DNA from: Pyrocephalus nanus
Taxonomy: Eukaryota > Chordata > Aves > Passeriformes > Tyrannidae
Reading direction: 5' to 3'
Length of the DNA: 64,000 nt
Assembly (NCBI GenBank): GCA_038380795.1
Contig: CM076267.1
Location: 13,065,501-13,129,500 of the forward strand
The notes beneath the pieces were generated by a model. The model ran no database searches, was not told where the DNA came from, and was given only the letters and a program-made list of their open reading frames with translations. Shown in pieces: positions 13,409-25,795 of this stretch (position 1 is its first letter; each line of letters opens with the position of its first letter). The position numbers were made by a program, and so were the translations under genes.

Positions 13409-16400
13409 ATGCTTAGAAGATTTATTATTCAAATATGCAAGTAATGTCTGGATAGTTGTGATTATTATTGTATATGGTTGGTGGTTATAGTAGTTGGACA
13501 GCCTTGAAAAATTATACATACCAGAAAAAAAAGTCTTTTTAAAGCCTACAGTTTTTACCAAAAAACCTTGGGCAGACTCATGACACCACCCTTATCTAAC
13601 AAAATGCCCACTTTGTATTCTCCTTCATAATCTAATAATTAAACCACACAATTAGCCCCATTATAACAGCCTAATTTATAATATTTTCAGCTCAGTCAGA
13701 ATTCTGCCTGGAATGTATTTTCTTTCAAATTTAAATGAACAGAAACTGAGTATTCTAACTGAATAACCACATGAAGAAAAACAATTATATCTTTGCTTTA
13801 GTTAATTTTTCTCTCATAAGAGGTATTTACTTAATCATGAAGAGTGAAATTAATATAAGGCTGGGAGTTCAAACATAACAAAGTGGCTGAAAACCAGCTT
13901 TGTGTGTCTCAAAGAGCTGTTCTAAATGTCATGTACTGTGGCACAAGAAGCTGGGGAAGGAAATAGCAACGAGGTAGGAAAATGTCAGTTACCTGGAGGC
14001 AAAAATATCATAGGACTTCTAGAAACTGATGATTAACATAATTATCCTATTGATTAACATGGAAACTGAATAAATGTTTTGCTAAATTTAGAGTTTACTG
14101 TTTTAATATTTATCACAGTTATGAACTGGTAAAGTTAGAGCCTGTTTTTTGGAAGGGCATAAACCCACTCTGTTTACAACTCTCTTGCCTGTCCACTTTT
14201 AGTGGATTCCCTGTTTTATTTGAGCATCTGTTCAGCTTCTTCATTCATTCACTCTGCAGTGCCTCTCAGTTATGTTAAGGAGCTGTAGGCTCAGGTGTCT
14301 GTACACACTTATATAGTTCGCTATTATTAATATATATAATTGCAATAATATACTTTCAGGAGGAATGAAGAGTTTTTGGGGAGAATAGGAAAAGACGTTT
14401 TTCCAAATAGACCTGAGAGAAGGAGAAAGACAAGTGATGAGCAGTCATTAATGGTCTCAAGCTCCATCACATGAGCAGCAGTAGGTAAGTTATGTTGCCC
14501 TCTGAGCATGAGATACAAAGCATGAAACCAAAACGAATCAGAGAACTGATGAGACTAATTTATGTTGGTAGGGAAGGAGGAGGAATTAGGAGCCAAGTCA
14601 TAGTTTAACAGGGGTGGGGAAGAGGTGAGAAGTAACAGAAAGGTAATAAACACTCCAGAGTTAGGGGACCAAGACGTAACTGTACAGTTGCAGAGTGATT
14701 TTCCCCCCTGTTTAGTTTGATTTCAGGTGTGAGTTTTCATGCCTTTTTTTTTAATAACCAGACTGGGGATGTTGTCCATGCTGACATAAGCCTGTAATCT
14801 CCACTTGGCACAGTGGGGTGGTTTCAGAGACAGGACTCATTATTCCCTAAGTAGAAAGGGTGTTGCAATAGCAAGCAAACTACTGTAACTTGTACTGAGT
14901 CTCACAGGTATCAGAGGTAGGTCCATTCAGCTACAGTGTGCAGCACAGGGTAAAGATCTACCCCCTGCTTCAGTCCCAGTACTTGAAGGTCTTTCAGTGT
15001 GTCTAACCTCCACATCCCAACCATTACGCAGCACCTGATATTTTCCCACAGCTCCAGTCAAGACCTATGTGCAATCGTTTTGTGTATGAAGTGACAAAGG
15101 TTTGTGAGCAGTGGGGTGCAGGTTCAACCTTTCTACATTACAGTTCACCTGGGTTGAGAATCTGGTGCTGTGTGTCCTGCCTGAGGGTTTGTCCCTCCAC
15201 CCCAGCTCCTCACAGGCAGTGCAGCTCAGCCCATGCAGAGTGCTTTAGGCTCAACAATGTAGCTTTTGGAGCATGGAATTCTGTGCAAACACCAGGGTGA
15301 GATAAAATGAATGGTGAGCGTGCAAGGGGTCTGTGAATTTGCAGAACAGTTATCCTTAAAGAGGAGATAAAACACATAACAAACATGGATATTGAATGGC
15401 ATATGGCTGTGATCATATGAAATGTAGAACACTAAATCAAGTGCACGCAGGCATATTTAGGAAAAAAATATAAGGAAAATAATTTGGGGGGTTTGTTTGC
15501 TCATTTTTTTTTCTAGATTGAAGGCATCAAATCGTCCTGTTTGTGTCAGCTGAAGTTCTGTTCTTGGTTATTCAGTCTACAAGCATATGTTCTCTAGAAA
15601 AGGCACAATAAATAACACTTAACTACCTTTGATAATTCCCAGCATCAAGGTTTTCTATTCTTCAAGTAAAAGCACAAGGAGTTTGAATTAAAATCCCTCA
15701 AGCTGTCCCCAGACTCACTCCCAAGTTACCTTATTACCAGACCTTTCCCTTCACTTGCCCAGTAGTGCTCACCATGAGGCTTTCAGTTTTACTGGGGATT
15801 TGAAGTGGCTTTGTGAAATCAGGCAGGAGTACAGAGGGACACTGTGCAGTATCGAGTGGCAACACTTCAGCATAAAGGGTTTATATGACAGTGTGGATGG
15901 GCCATGCTTGAACTACCTGACTGTTCTTGCTGTGTTCAGTGGGATACTTGATGGAGTTACCTTTTTGTTCAGGCTCTAGAAGGTGGACTTTTTGAGGCTT
16001 GAGCACAGCTGTTGCATAAGTGTCACTGAGCTGATGAAGCCTGTGTTATCCAGCCTCTTTGTTGTCTACATTTAAATTGATTTTCCTCTACAGTTCTACT
16101 CTGGGCTGCTGCTTGCATGCTTTTTTTTTTTTTCCTCTTTGAATTTTCTAAGCAGCTTGGTGACTTGCAGGCCTGGCTTTCACCACACTGGCTGCACAAG
16201 GAGTTTAGGCTGAGTTTTAGTGTTGAAATTTTCTTGCAATTTTAAATAGGGTAAATAGCCTTGAGAAAGGCAATTTTCTTCAAGGGCTGGGAAGCAGGGA
16301 TCATAAGAAGGAAGATTTGATCAGATCTCAAAAGAATGAAAGAAAGAAACAACTAAACTTCAGAGGAATAAAGAGCAAATCTTACTTGGCCAGAGGTACT

Positions 16401-16576
16401 GCGATAAGAGTGAGGAAAACAACAGAGAGGAAGGAAGTCAAGCCCTTCCTCTCAACCTGTAAAGCTGCTGAATTTGCATTCCTGACTGATTACTAGCATT
16501 CTCAAAAGAGGCAGGCAGCAGAGAGAGGAATTGAAGGGACTCGGAGTCCCAAGAAACTGCCTTGTGTTCCCTTATC
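13409..16576. other. Non-coding spacer between CR1 copies
   Basis: No gene or known repeat family is recognised. The segment around 14930-15310 is somewhat less AT-rich and has overlapping short open frames on both strands, but none shows a domain or splice-bounded exon. The rest is AT-rich unique-looking DNA. Confidence 0.55.
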
Positions 16577-17478
16577 ACACAATCACAGAATCATTAGGGT
16601 TGGAAGGGACTTCTGGAGATCATCCAGTCCAACCTACCCTGCCAAGGCACCCACCTAGAGCAGGTGACACAGGAATATGTCCAGGTGGGTTTTGAATGTC
16701 TCCAGATAGGGAGGCTCCATGACATCCCTGGGCAGCCTGTTCCAGTGCTCTGTTACCCTCAATGTAAAGAAGTTCTTTCTCACATTGAGGTGGAACTTCT
16801 TGTGTTTTAGTTTATGGGCATTACTCCTTGTTCTGTTGTTGGGCACCACTGCAGAGTCTGGCACTATCTTCTTGGCACCTGCCTTTGAGATATTTATATA
16901 TGTTAATGAGATCACCTCTTAGTCTTCTCTCCTCTAGACTAAACAGGCTCAGACTTTCTCCATAAGGGAGATGCTCCAGGCCCCTCATCATCTCTGTGGC
17001 CTACATCTCCAGTAGCTGCTTGTCTTGTACTGAGGAGCCCAGAACTGGACACAGCACTCTAGATGTGGCCCCAGTAGGGCTGAGTAGAGGGGGAGGATCA
17101 TCTCCCTTGACCTGCTGGTCAAACTCTTCCCAATTCACCCCAGGATACCATTGGCTCTCCTGGATAAAGGGCACATTGCTGGCTCATGGTCAACTTGTTA
17201 TCCATGAAGACTCCAAGGTCCTGCTCTGCAGAGCTGCTCGCTAGTAGATCAGCCCCCAACTTGTACTGGTACTTGGGGTTTTGCTCCCCAGGTACAGTAC
17301 CCTATACTTGCCCTTGTTGAACTACATTAGGTTTCTCTCTGCCTAATTGTCCAGCCTATCAAGGTCTGCTTAACTGGCAGCACAGCTTTCAGGTGTATCA
17401 GCCACTCCCATGAGTTTCTTATCATCAGCAAACTTCCTGAGGGTACATTTTATGCCTTTGTTCAGGAATAGATGAAGG
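16577..17478 (-). mobile_element. CR1 LINE fragment with ORF2 RT C-terminus
   Basis: This is a CR1 copy of about 900 bp on the minus strand. The 3' tail lies at 16577-16593 (CACAATCACAGAATCA on the plus strand), followed by the usual GGTTGGAAGGGAC block. Minus-strand reading at 17432-17421 gives F-A-D-D, the reverse-transcriptase active-site motif, so the copy starts within the RT palm. Near the 3' end (16915-16655) a frame encodes the ORF2 C-terminus with KFHLNVRKNFFT and EHWNRLPRDV. Between these the frame is broken by stops and small indels, for example around 17000-17250. The element is a dead 5'-truncated copy. The tail has decayed more than in the copy at 13117, suggesting greater age or another subfamily. 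Confidence 0.95.
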
Positions 17479-20259
17479 GAATGGTTTCCTTCATCCCCCT
17501 CAGCAACCAAGGTCATCCCCATGTGCTTCATTTTCCTCCTCTTTAACAGACTTTCTCTTTGGTAATAAATTAGCTAAAGCTGTCAAGTGTGTTGAATATG
17601 CAGCACAAGTGTCAGGTGGAAGGGAAGGAGATTATTTCCAAACATATTTCACAGTTTATGCGGAACATCTCTTACCATATAATCTTGTTGATTGCCAGAC
17701 ATTGAAACAGTGCAATTTTCCTTTAAACCATGAGATTTGAATGGAGTCGCTGAGGACTTGGCAATTTTAGATTTCTTTTCATAATCTACTTGTACTCACT
17801 TCTGCTAGTCACTGCAATCTGTGGAAAATCTAGCTGGCTTTCTCCCTGGGTTAGTGCAGTCCCAAATAAACAGTTTCATCACCACTAAAAAGTGATATTT
17901 CCTTGCAACCAACTTAATGACACAGATTAGAGATGACAGGTGTGACAGATACTTTAATTTCTGTGTATTGGAAAACCTGAAGGGTTTTTGGTTTGTTTGC
18001 AAAGCAGAGCTGCTTCTGAAACAGGAACAAAAGGTTTTTAATAGTATTCCGTCCTTGGAAGAACTCCACTTCTGCACAGCCACACAGTTCCTGCTTTTAT
18101 TTAATTGAAACTATTTATTATTACATGAAGGTATTTATTTGAGCGCCTCTTGTACCAAGAGTCCCAGCAAGATTTTACTTGCTTCTGGCCAGTAAAATAG
18201 GCTGAGCCTTGAAAAACCTAGGATACAGGAAGTCTGGAGAGCAATAGAAAAGACAAACTGCAAAGCAAAACAAGTCCCTGCAGCTTACTGGCAGTGCTCA
18301 ACTCACAAAAATCTCCCCATTTCAATGCTGCTTTTATGACAGTTTCTGAGCACATTGCAAGTGGTGTTTTAGGCTGGCTTTTAGGAAGAGAGACCCCAGG
18401 GCTGGGCTATTTTCTCTGTGGTATCTGTGAGAAAAGTAAGAGAGAATCCTAACAGCTGTCCAGCCCTCAACTCCTCGCTGCAGTGCTCTTGTTATTGCCA
18501 GATGCAACGTCGGAGAATTTACAGCTGTCTGACCGTGCTGAGCCTTTTACCTCATCAGGGACGGAGATGGGCCATTCAGTAATGCATATTGATCCATGCC
18601 CCTAAATGTAGTTTATGTCTTACATTTCTGGGCTGAACTATATCAAAGGGAAAGCAGACCATTACAGCCCAGTCTCCTATGTGCAGATACAGCATGAGTG
18701 ATGACAAGCCTTTCAGGCTGAATGGATGTAGGCATACATAGGATGATGGCTCAGATGTAGTAGCTGCCCATAACTGAGTGGATGTGCATGCTTAAGCTTG
18801 CCACAAATCTAAGGTAAAATGAGTTAGCTTGAAAATCGATAAAAGATCTTAAGAGCACTCATTTGATCGTTTACGATAGCTCAGCCGACCTGGGGTACAT
18901 CACTAAGTAGCAAGAACTTGTGACTGTGCCTAAACCTTTCTTTTCTTTGCCTAAACCACTGCCTATGCTTGGGGCAGTAGTGAACTGCCAAAAAGACATT
19001 CCCCTGGCCATGTCCTGAGAAGTGCAAAGGCAGCTCGTGGTGCAAAGGAGGCACTGCCTCTGGTCTCAGTTGCACGTGTTATCATATGCGAGTTCCGAAG
19101 AGCACCGGGAAGAAGAGAGCTGGTTTCTTAACAGATCAAGAAGGCATTCTCTGGGAATTTAGGCAAGATTTTTTTTTTGTCAGAAAAGAAGTCCACTGTA
19201 ATCCTGTAACTGAACAGGAAAAGCTTTTTGTACTCAGCTGGTGGGCAAGTTTAAAATCAGAGGATTTCAATGTTTCAATGAGTCCTTGCTCATTCAAAAA
19301 TGATGTAGTTCTACTAACTGTTGGTGTTCATCACTGCTGTTGTTCTTTCCCCTAACAAGAACAGGACATAGGTGTCCAAACCCTGTGTCAGGTGGTAGTG
19401 ACCTGACCCAAGAACTGTTCTGCATGTACAAGAGCTGAGGATTTCACCTTCTCACAGTTTGCATTTCTTAGTAAAGGCATTTTCACACAGACCACAGCTG
19501 ACTTACTGCTGGGACAAAGTCGATTTGAAGGGTCTCAGCTCAAGTTTTCATGCAGGGTTAAACATGTACTAGTATCTGCGTGTTATCAGGGTTTCTTTTT
19601 TGCTTCCTCTCCCTCTTGGAAAGATCCAACTTCAGCTGTATTGAAAGTTAGTAATTCACTTAATGCTGGCAAATGTAAGATATATTTTATGGGGTATCTT
19701 ATGGAACTGATGGGGGAAATAAATAATAGCAATGTTAATAAAAAAAGAGTGTTATCCAAACTGAAAGTGTTGCAAGGATAAACAAATCAGTAAAAGGTGC
19801 AGTTTGCTTATGATACAGTAATTTTATGAGCAATAATTTTTCAGATAAACTGAAGCTATCATCATTATCAACTAATAACTCTAAGAATGACTTATCTAAC
19901 TTGCTACTGTCTATGGTATTTCTGGAGTGTGAAAGAATTTTAAATTGTCTGTAAGGAACTGGTGCTGCCTAAAGGACATTAGAATAAACGAACCACAGAA
20001 TTTAAAGTGTTATCCTTTCAGAAGAAAAGAAACAAACATCCTTCACAAAATGCACAAGGGTGTATGTATTCTACAGCTTCTGAAATATCTATGCTGTTCT
20101 TCAACAGAAGGGCAGCATTAATGCTGGATCAGATCCTCTTTTCTTGCACCAAAGAACCACCAGTAATATCAAACAGCTTGTGGCCCAGGGGTGAGCTGAG
20201 CTCCACTGCAGAGGGGTTAGGGGAAAGTACAGCAGTATCCAAAGAGATGTGAGAATAAC
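17479..20259. other. Non-coding stretch, nothing recognised
   Basis: No gene, RNA gene or mobile element is recognised. Short open frames on both strands (for example minus 17805-18083 and minus 18881-19075) carry no domain I know. I regard them as chance. Confidence 0.55.
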
Positions 20260-21600
20260 AGAATTTTCAACACTGTTTAATGAAAGTCAGCGAAAAGATG
20301 CCATTTAAGCTTGTAATAAAAATTTGCATTTAATTTTGGAGAAAGCAAAATACTTTTTTCTGCTTTTTCTTTTCTTTTTTTTCCCCTCCAATTTTAGAGC
20401 AGCTGCTAAGTAAACGATTTAAAGAGCAACAACAAAGGATGTTAAGCATTCCTTTAAGAAGAGTTAACCTTTTAAAAGCAGAATTAGTTATCAAAATAAA
20501 GTTGGATGGTTTAGAATGAAAAGTTGATGTATTTAATTTTTAAAATGTCACCACTAATCTGCTAGATCTTCCTCAAAGCCACTCCTGTTGTCCTACATCC
20601 AGTGGAAAGGACTCAAGTAGTCACAGGTTTTTATTCAATGCAAATCTCTTGGTGAATTTGCTATTTGCTGAGAAAAGCAAACAAACAGAAAAAAGCAAAT
20701 CTCTTCTTTTTGATCACCTCTCTTTCTGCTTAGCTAGGGCAGAGGTGGTAGCAATTATTTTGAGAGCAAGATAAATCAGTCACTACAGGGCTGTTGACAT
20801 TCATGATCATCTGACAAGCTTTCTAAAGGACTGTTATTTCAGCTGGAGATTTCTCAGCCCCTTCAGTGTTTCGGACAAACTTGAGGAGGAGGTGGCAAAA
20901 GTCAGCTATAGCAAGGGCTGTGGGGCTCCTTCGCTGTCCCAGGAGGAGGTTGTAAGCCTATTTTGTGAAGGCAGTGAAATTGCTTCTATAAAGAACAGTG
21001 CATCTGGGTGAGGTTTAACTGTGCCTGAATGAGAACTAGTTTGATTTACAGCTAATTAACATGTACAAGGCTCTGCTCCTGTAGAAGGCAATGAAAACCT
21101 GTCAAGTACAGTTACAGTGTGTTTGTTTTGTTTTATTTTGTTTTTCATTTTTTTCCCCAATTAGTTTTGCAAATGAAACAAAAAGGAAAAGGTAATCCAG
21201 AAGAGTGAACTGTATAAATTGGGAAGCTGTAAATTGTTCAGAAAAAAAGTTGTTTGGCTTATTAAGGCATGGCAACTTGACAAAATAATAGTATTTTTGT
21301 CTTTAATGATTGAACCCACCCAATATGCGTCATTTTACATTGGTTAGAAATGATTATTTAATTTTTCATTTCAATTTCGTTAACTTGAAATAGGTACCAT
21401 TTAACAGGGGATCTTCCCATGTTTTCTTTTACCTTTAAAAAGTTTTTAAATGCCAATATTCTAAAATAAAGTTGTAATCAATGATAATGTATATTTTAAA
21501 AATATTCATCATTTAAAGTGATATTCTTACATCACAGTTAAAATATTTCAAATGATGCAGAACAATTTTATCTTTATTTAACAGGAATATTTGATTAAGA
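20260..21600. other. AT-rich block of conserved-element character
   Basis: There are no open frames worth noting. The sequence is dense in short words often found in vertebrate developmental enhancers: AACAAAG (SOX-like) near 20433, CATTCC (TEAD-like) near 20450, and repeated TAAT/ATTTA homeodomain-like cores through 21340-21560. Such words also arise by chance in AT-rich DNA, so this is an impression and not evidence of function. Confidence 0.15.
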
Positions 21601-22712
21601 ATAAATCACATTTGAAGTTTCAGACCGGTGTGCTGAAAGTTTTGCATTTCCAGTAATCCTATGTTCTTATAACTCAAAATCATGTGGTCCTGACCTTCTT
21701 TTCCCATAACTTATTCTGAGCAATGCATTTGATTTCAAATATAGTATTATTGCTGCAAAGAAGAAGAGCATTAAATACACAGATAATTTCCACAGAGAGG
21801 AGAATGCTCTTTAGTTACGTCAGTGACTGCTATTGAAACTCTGAGCATGACTCCAGCACTCTCGGTGGAAAATAAAGAAAATAATTTTTTCTGCATCAGA
21901 GGTGAAAAGCTGACTGCACCCCAACGGGCACAGATGGGCTGAGCACAGAGGTGTCCCAGTGCTTTGCAGCAGGGCTGGGGATAATGAATGCAAGAAACTT
22001 TTGGGAGTATGTGCCAATTCTCCAGCATTTCTTCAGCAAAGAAAGGACGGTACTCAGGGTCTCAGTCAGAAACAGTCCCACAGACACAAATAATTACTAC
22101 AGCTGAACTTCTCACTGGATCATTTGCTACCCTTTGTTAGGCAGGGCATTTTGACTTCATTTTCAATGTAAAGAATCCTCGGCACTGAGCAAGGGTATCA
22201 TGGCAGTTGTTGTGGGTGTCATTAACAGCAGAGCAGAATAAAAGCAGCTTGCCCCGTGGTGCTTTCCCCTTCCTCTCCCTGCTGTTTCAAACTCAAAAAA
22301 ATGGGAATTGCATGATAGAGTGAGCGCATCCACCACAATTCATTTCACCCCACTGGAGGACTTTAACACATGGCTGTTGCTGCAAGACAAGCTGGATTGC
22401 AGGTTTTAAATCCAAGATGATTGATTGCTCTCTCAGCAGATCTTCTAAAACTCTGAAAACCAAGTGATTTGTTCTCACTTATGAATGAGAAGATGAGCCC
22501 CTTCTGCAGCATTACTCATCGATAGATCCTCAAGTGCTTTGTAATGGAGGTCAACCTTAGCTGTGTTCGACAGTTGGGAAGGAGGGATGGTTTTCCCAGA
22601 GGCACTTGTGGCAAAGACCTGAGATCCCTGCTAGCCTAAATCCCTAGCAGTAGTCACCGTGTGAACTGCTGCTTCAGTTTCCTAAAAGTTACCTTCTAAA
22701 AACTGAGGTCAC
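21601..22712. other. Non-coding stretch before candidate exon
   Basis: Minus-strand open frames at 21771-22087 overlap in three frames and have no recognisable domain. No repeat family is recognised. If the candidate exon at 22713-22881 is real and terminal, this segment would hold its 3' untranslated region on the minus strand. AATAAA-type words on the minus strand would then be expected here, but none stands out at a convincing distance. Confidence 0.4.
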
Positions 22713-22881
22713 CTATTTCTGGGCATCATCTCTTATCTCCTTGTTCATGTACATGCCTCCAGATTTGTTGACTGGCACCGTGCCACATGGATATGAGTGT
22801 CCATGTGATTTCTGGTTCACCCTTTCTGACTCCAGAAATTCGAAGATGGATTCCATCAATGTTTGCCCAATCTGTAATGTT
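22713..22881 (-). CDS. Candidate terminal coding exon, unknown product
   Basis: On the minus strand a 3' splice site reading TTTTTGTTTCAG ends at 22882. A CTGAC branch-like word lies about 14 nt upstream of the AG. From 22881 one base completes a split codon, then 55 codons run without interruption to TAG at 22715-22713. The peptide begins TLQIGQTLMESIFEFLES and ends NKEIRDDAQK. It is mixed and hydrophilic with no low complexity, signal or membrane segment. In the same frame a TGA occurs just upstream of the splice site, so the open stretch matches the predicted exon boundary. A second frame is also open to a TGA (NITDWANIDGIH...). I recognise neither product. No companion exon is identified, and chance remains quite possible. 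Confidence 0.25.
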
Positions 22882-24465
22882 CTGAAACAAAAATGTCAGG
22901 CTTAAGGAAGGGCATTTCACCAATACATTACTTTATCAGTCCATTTCTGATCTCTCTTCAGTTAGGGTAGCATACTGAGGGGCGTTTGTTCCAAATATGA
23001 CTAATTACTGTGCCCAAAGATGGTAAATTTTTAAAAAAGACATTGCATATGGACACAAAGCACGATAGGATAAATTAACTAGTTTACAACTGTGTAACAA
23101 CCCAACATAAATGTGCTCTGAGTGCAGTGCTGCCAGGCAATGCAGCACATGGAAAAGGGTTCTTCAGTGGGACTGAAATTTATTCTATATGATACAGAGA
23201 TACTTCAGAGCTCCTTTAAAGGATCGTTCTGTAAAGATGTAGGAAAACTACAACTTCTACATGCAATTTATTTATGAAATATAGTAGCTGGGAGCATCTT
23301 AAAGAAAAAATATCTATGCAAATGGATTAGGATGTTGGAGATGATTCACATAAATGTCTTATTTCCTATTCAGCTTAATTAACTTCAGAGTAGATGAATT
23401 CTTATTGGTTTAGTGGAAAGAAAATGAAACCAGTGTCAAGAGACAATCTCCTGCATGCAACTGCTTGGTATATCCTGATTTTGGACGTTGTAAAAGCATA
23501 AAATTTTTGCTCATTAAATTTTAGAAGCTTTCTGACTTCCTAGAATTATAGCGTGGAGTTGTAAATGTTGTGTGAAATGAAATGTACTTCCCTACACAAA
23601 CAACATACAATGGGAGAGCTTTGGAATTACTACTATGGCCTACTATTTGCAGTAATACTTAGATCAGTCAGCCATTAAGATAAATAAATAAAAATATCCA
23701 CCAGGACAAAAAATTTTACTGAATATAAGAAAGGATAGAGATATTTTAAAGTACTCTGCTTGTGTGTGGAGAAAATCTGTAGCAATTTTGTATACTTAAG
23801 TAAAACATTTTCAGTGGTTTTGCCTCATTCTTCCATTCTCTATTCCTGTAGATGGAAATTCTTCCTGGACAGAAGGACTCTTATTGTCAGATCAAAATTC
23901 TCTTCTTACATGTTCCTGCATTCAGCAGAAGAAAAGGGTTTACAAAGACATGCCAGGCTGAATCAGAACTTTACCTAAACACACTACTCTCAGATCTGTG
24001 TGACCAGATGTCCTCTGACTGTACTCATTATAGGTGGTTATAAAATCTGAAGTCTGATTTATGATTCCCAGCTGACCTTCACTGATAGGGCCTTCTTCCA
24101 ACTTGTTATTAAAAACTTATAATAACCAAATTTTAATAGCCTTTAAAGAGCTTCCCTCAAGTATACTATCTTGGCCATTTCCTTAGAGGAAAACTACTCA
24201 TTATACAAATATGCAATAATATGGTGAAGAAATACAATAGCATTATTAAAATCCAGATTACTTGCTCAGAGACTTCTCCAGGGCCTCAGGCTGCTATTTA
24301 AACTAATTTTCATGTAAACAGCACCATGAAGATGCTACATGTAGAAAAAAAGCATTTCTGCAGAGTGGAAGCTACCACCTAAGTTTGACTCCAAATTCAG
24401 TTTTTACCAGTTGATGATTTCTTTTGTTTAAAATTACTTGGAAGAGGTGAAGGCTATTTTGCCTT
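22882..24465. other. Non-coding stretch, nothing recognised
   Basis: AT-rich, unique-looking DNA with no supported gene or repeat family. If the exon at 22713-22881 is real, this would be intron sequence upstream of it. Confidence 0.55.
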
Positions 24466-24530
24466 TATTCTATTCTATTCTATTCTATTCTATTCTATTC
24501 TATTCTATTCTATTCTATTCTATTCTATTC
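24466..24530 (+). repeat. (TATTC)13 pentanucleotide microsatellite
   Basis: Thirteen uninterrupted copies of TATTC (equivalent to ATTCT by rotation) span 65 bp with no mismatch. It is preceded by GCCTT and followed by TTTACTCTG. Purity over this length predicts length polymorphism. The repeat is open in several frames and creates a spurious 61-codon reading (ILFYS repeats) that should not be called a protein. Confidence 0.98.
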
Positions 24531-24682
24531 TTTACTCTGAAAATCAGTGATCTCTTAAGCAGCATGTGTAATGTGTCATATGCTTGTTCTCTAAATCCGC
24601 TCTCCACTGAGAAAAGTTTATGAATAATGTTTTGTTCTGGAATTTTTCAAAGGCAATTCAGTCATACTGGCATAGTGATATG

Positions 24683-25331
24683 TTAGTGAAGGGCAAAACC
24701 AACAAATGCTCTTAAGCTAGTAAGTTTTTCTCCCTTCATCTTGAACTTGTCACCATCATCAGTGTCCAGCATGCTTGGAGTAGACTTAGACTGACTAAGG
24801 TCATTACACTTGGTGGAAAAGAATGTTATTTTAAAGGTATGTTTTTCTTCTTCTTGGAGTAGAGACCTAATACCATGATGTTGTGGGAAATGGTGGTGTG
24901 GTACAGTGTGTCTGGGGGGCTTTGTTTCATGGAACTCATGAGATTGCCAATCCTGAAGCAATTTAGTGAGTGCACTGCTGGGGAACTGAGAGGTGATCTG
25001 GCAGCAAACTAGGAAAACTTCCCAAAGAGCAGAACAGAGTATCACTCCCAAGGAGTCTGGTCTGCAGCTCCAGTTTTGAAATCAAGATGTGTTTTGTCAC
25101 AAAGTTGTCAAAATCAAAATGGTTCCACAAAAATCTGATGTCACCTTTAGAACTATCTGGGAATGGAATAAGGACCAATGCAGGAGTAATATTAGCACAC
25201 CTTGAAATGCAAAATGCCCTGTGGTTTCTCCAAGGTCTGTGTGGCTCCTGTGGCTCATCCTGAGACTGTTTCTGTGTTAAGGAAACTTCCCTGTCTGACC
25301 ATCCAGGAGCCACTCTGGCAGTCACTCTCAC
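24683..25331 (-). other. Overlapping minus-strand open frames, unknown
   Basis: Two 122-codon open frames in different registers overlap on the minus strand (25331-24963 and 25051-24683). The downstream one reads from a possible 3' splice site (ATTGCTTCAG, ending near 24955) through DWQSHEFHET, a His-rich HHHFPQHH segment and a charged KFKMKGEKLTSL end to a TAA. I know no family with these features. The position directly 3' of the LTR-like block at 25402-25795 on the same strand allows a decayed retroelement interior, but no gag, protease or polymerase motif is visible. Chance open frames are the simplest explanation. Confidence 0.15.
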
Positions 25332-25401
25332 ACCACCTGAGCTGGGACTGAAAGCCCTTTGCAGCTACACCCCCCACTTACACAGTCAGATTAGGTTTCC
25401 T

Positions 25402-25795
25402 TGCCAGTTCAACCCCGGGTTTCCCATAGCAGAGTCTCAGACATCCAGATCCTTAAAATAATGTAACTATGATGCAATAAGTAAATAACAAAATAACAGC
25501 TCATGCTGATGCCTCCGAGGAGGAGCCTCAAACAAAGGAAACCCAGGGCTTTTATACCCTCACAGTTTAAGTGCAGGAAAGTCTGGGGGTAATTGGCTCC
25601 TGCTGTGTTTCTGAGTGTTGAGTCCCCTGGCTGGGCCACAGGTCCCTGTGCCTTTTGTACTGCAAAGGCTTAGCATTTCAGAGTCCCTTTCCTCAGGTTT
25701 GTACCCTCCAGAACTCAACCCACAGCTTGCACTGCAGCTGCACACCGAAATATCTGCACTGAATGTATTTCTCAACCTCTGAATCTGTACCTGCA
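25402..25795 (-). mobile_element. LTR-like block, minus strand (tentative)
   Basis: Read on the minus strand, this less AT-rich block has promoter-like order. A TATAAAAG box lies at 25556-25549, followed by a GC-rich stretch (CTCCTCCTCGGAGG) about 30 nt on, then a T-rich stretch and a GAAACCCGGGG segment near the end. This arrangement, and several of these words, resemble ERVL-type LTRs of birds as I remember them. Bounded as TG...CA it would be about 394 bp. Against this, no target-site duplication is visible at these ends, no partner LTR is found, and AATAAA is missing. The boundaries are guesses. Confidence 0.35.

Noticed and set aside
13193..13444. 83-codon plus-strand frame
   Set aside because: Antisense reading of the CR1 fragment at 13117-13408, running out into flanking DNA.
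16719..17244. Plus-strand frames of 67 and 82 codons
   Set aside because: Antisense readings of the CR1 fragment at 16577-17478.
24466..24530. Repeat array as possible CRISPR
   Set aside because: It is a contiguous 5-bp microsatellite without spacers, in vertebrate DNA.
24438..24623. 61-codon frame with ILFYS repeats
   Set aside because: Translation of the TATTC microsatellite, not a protein.
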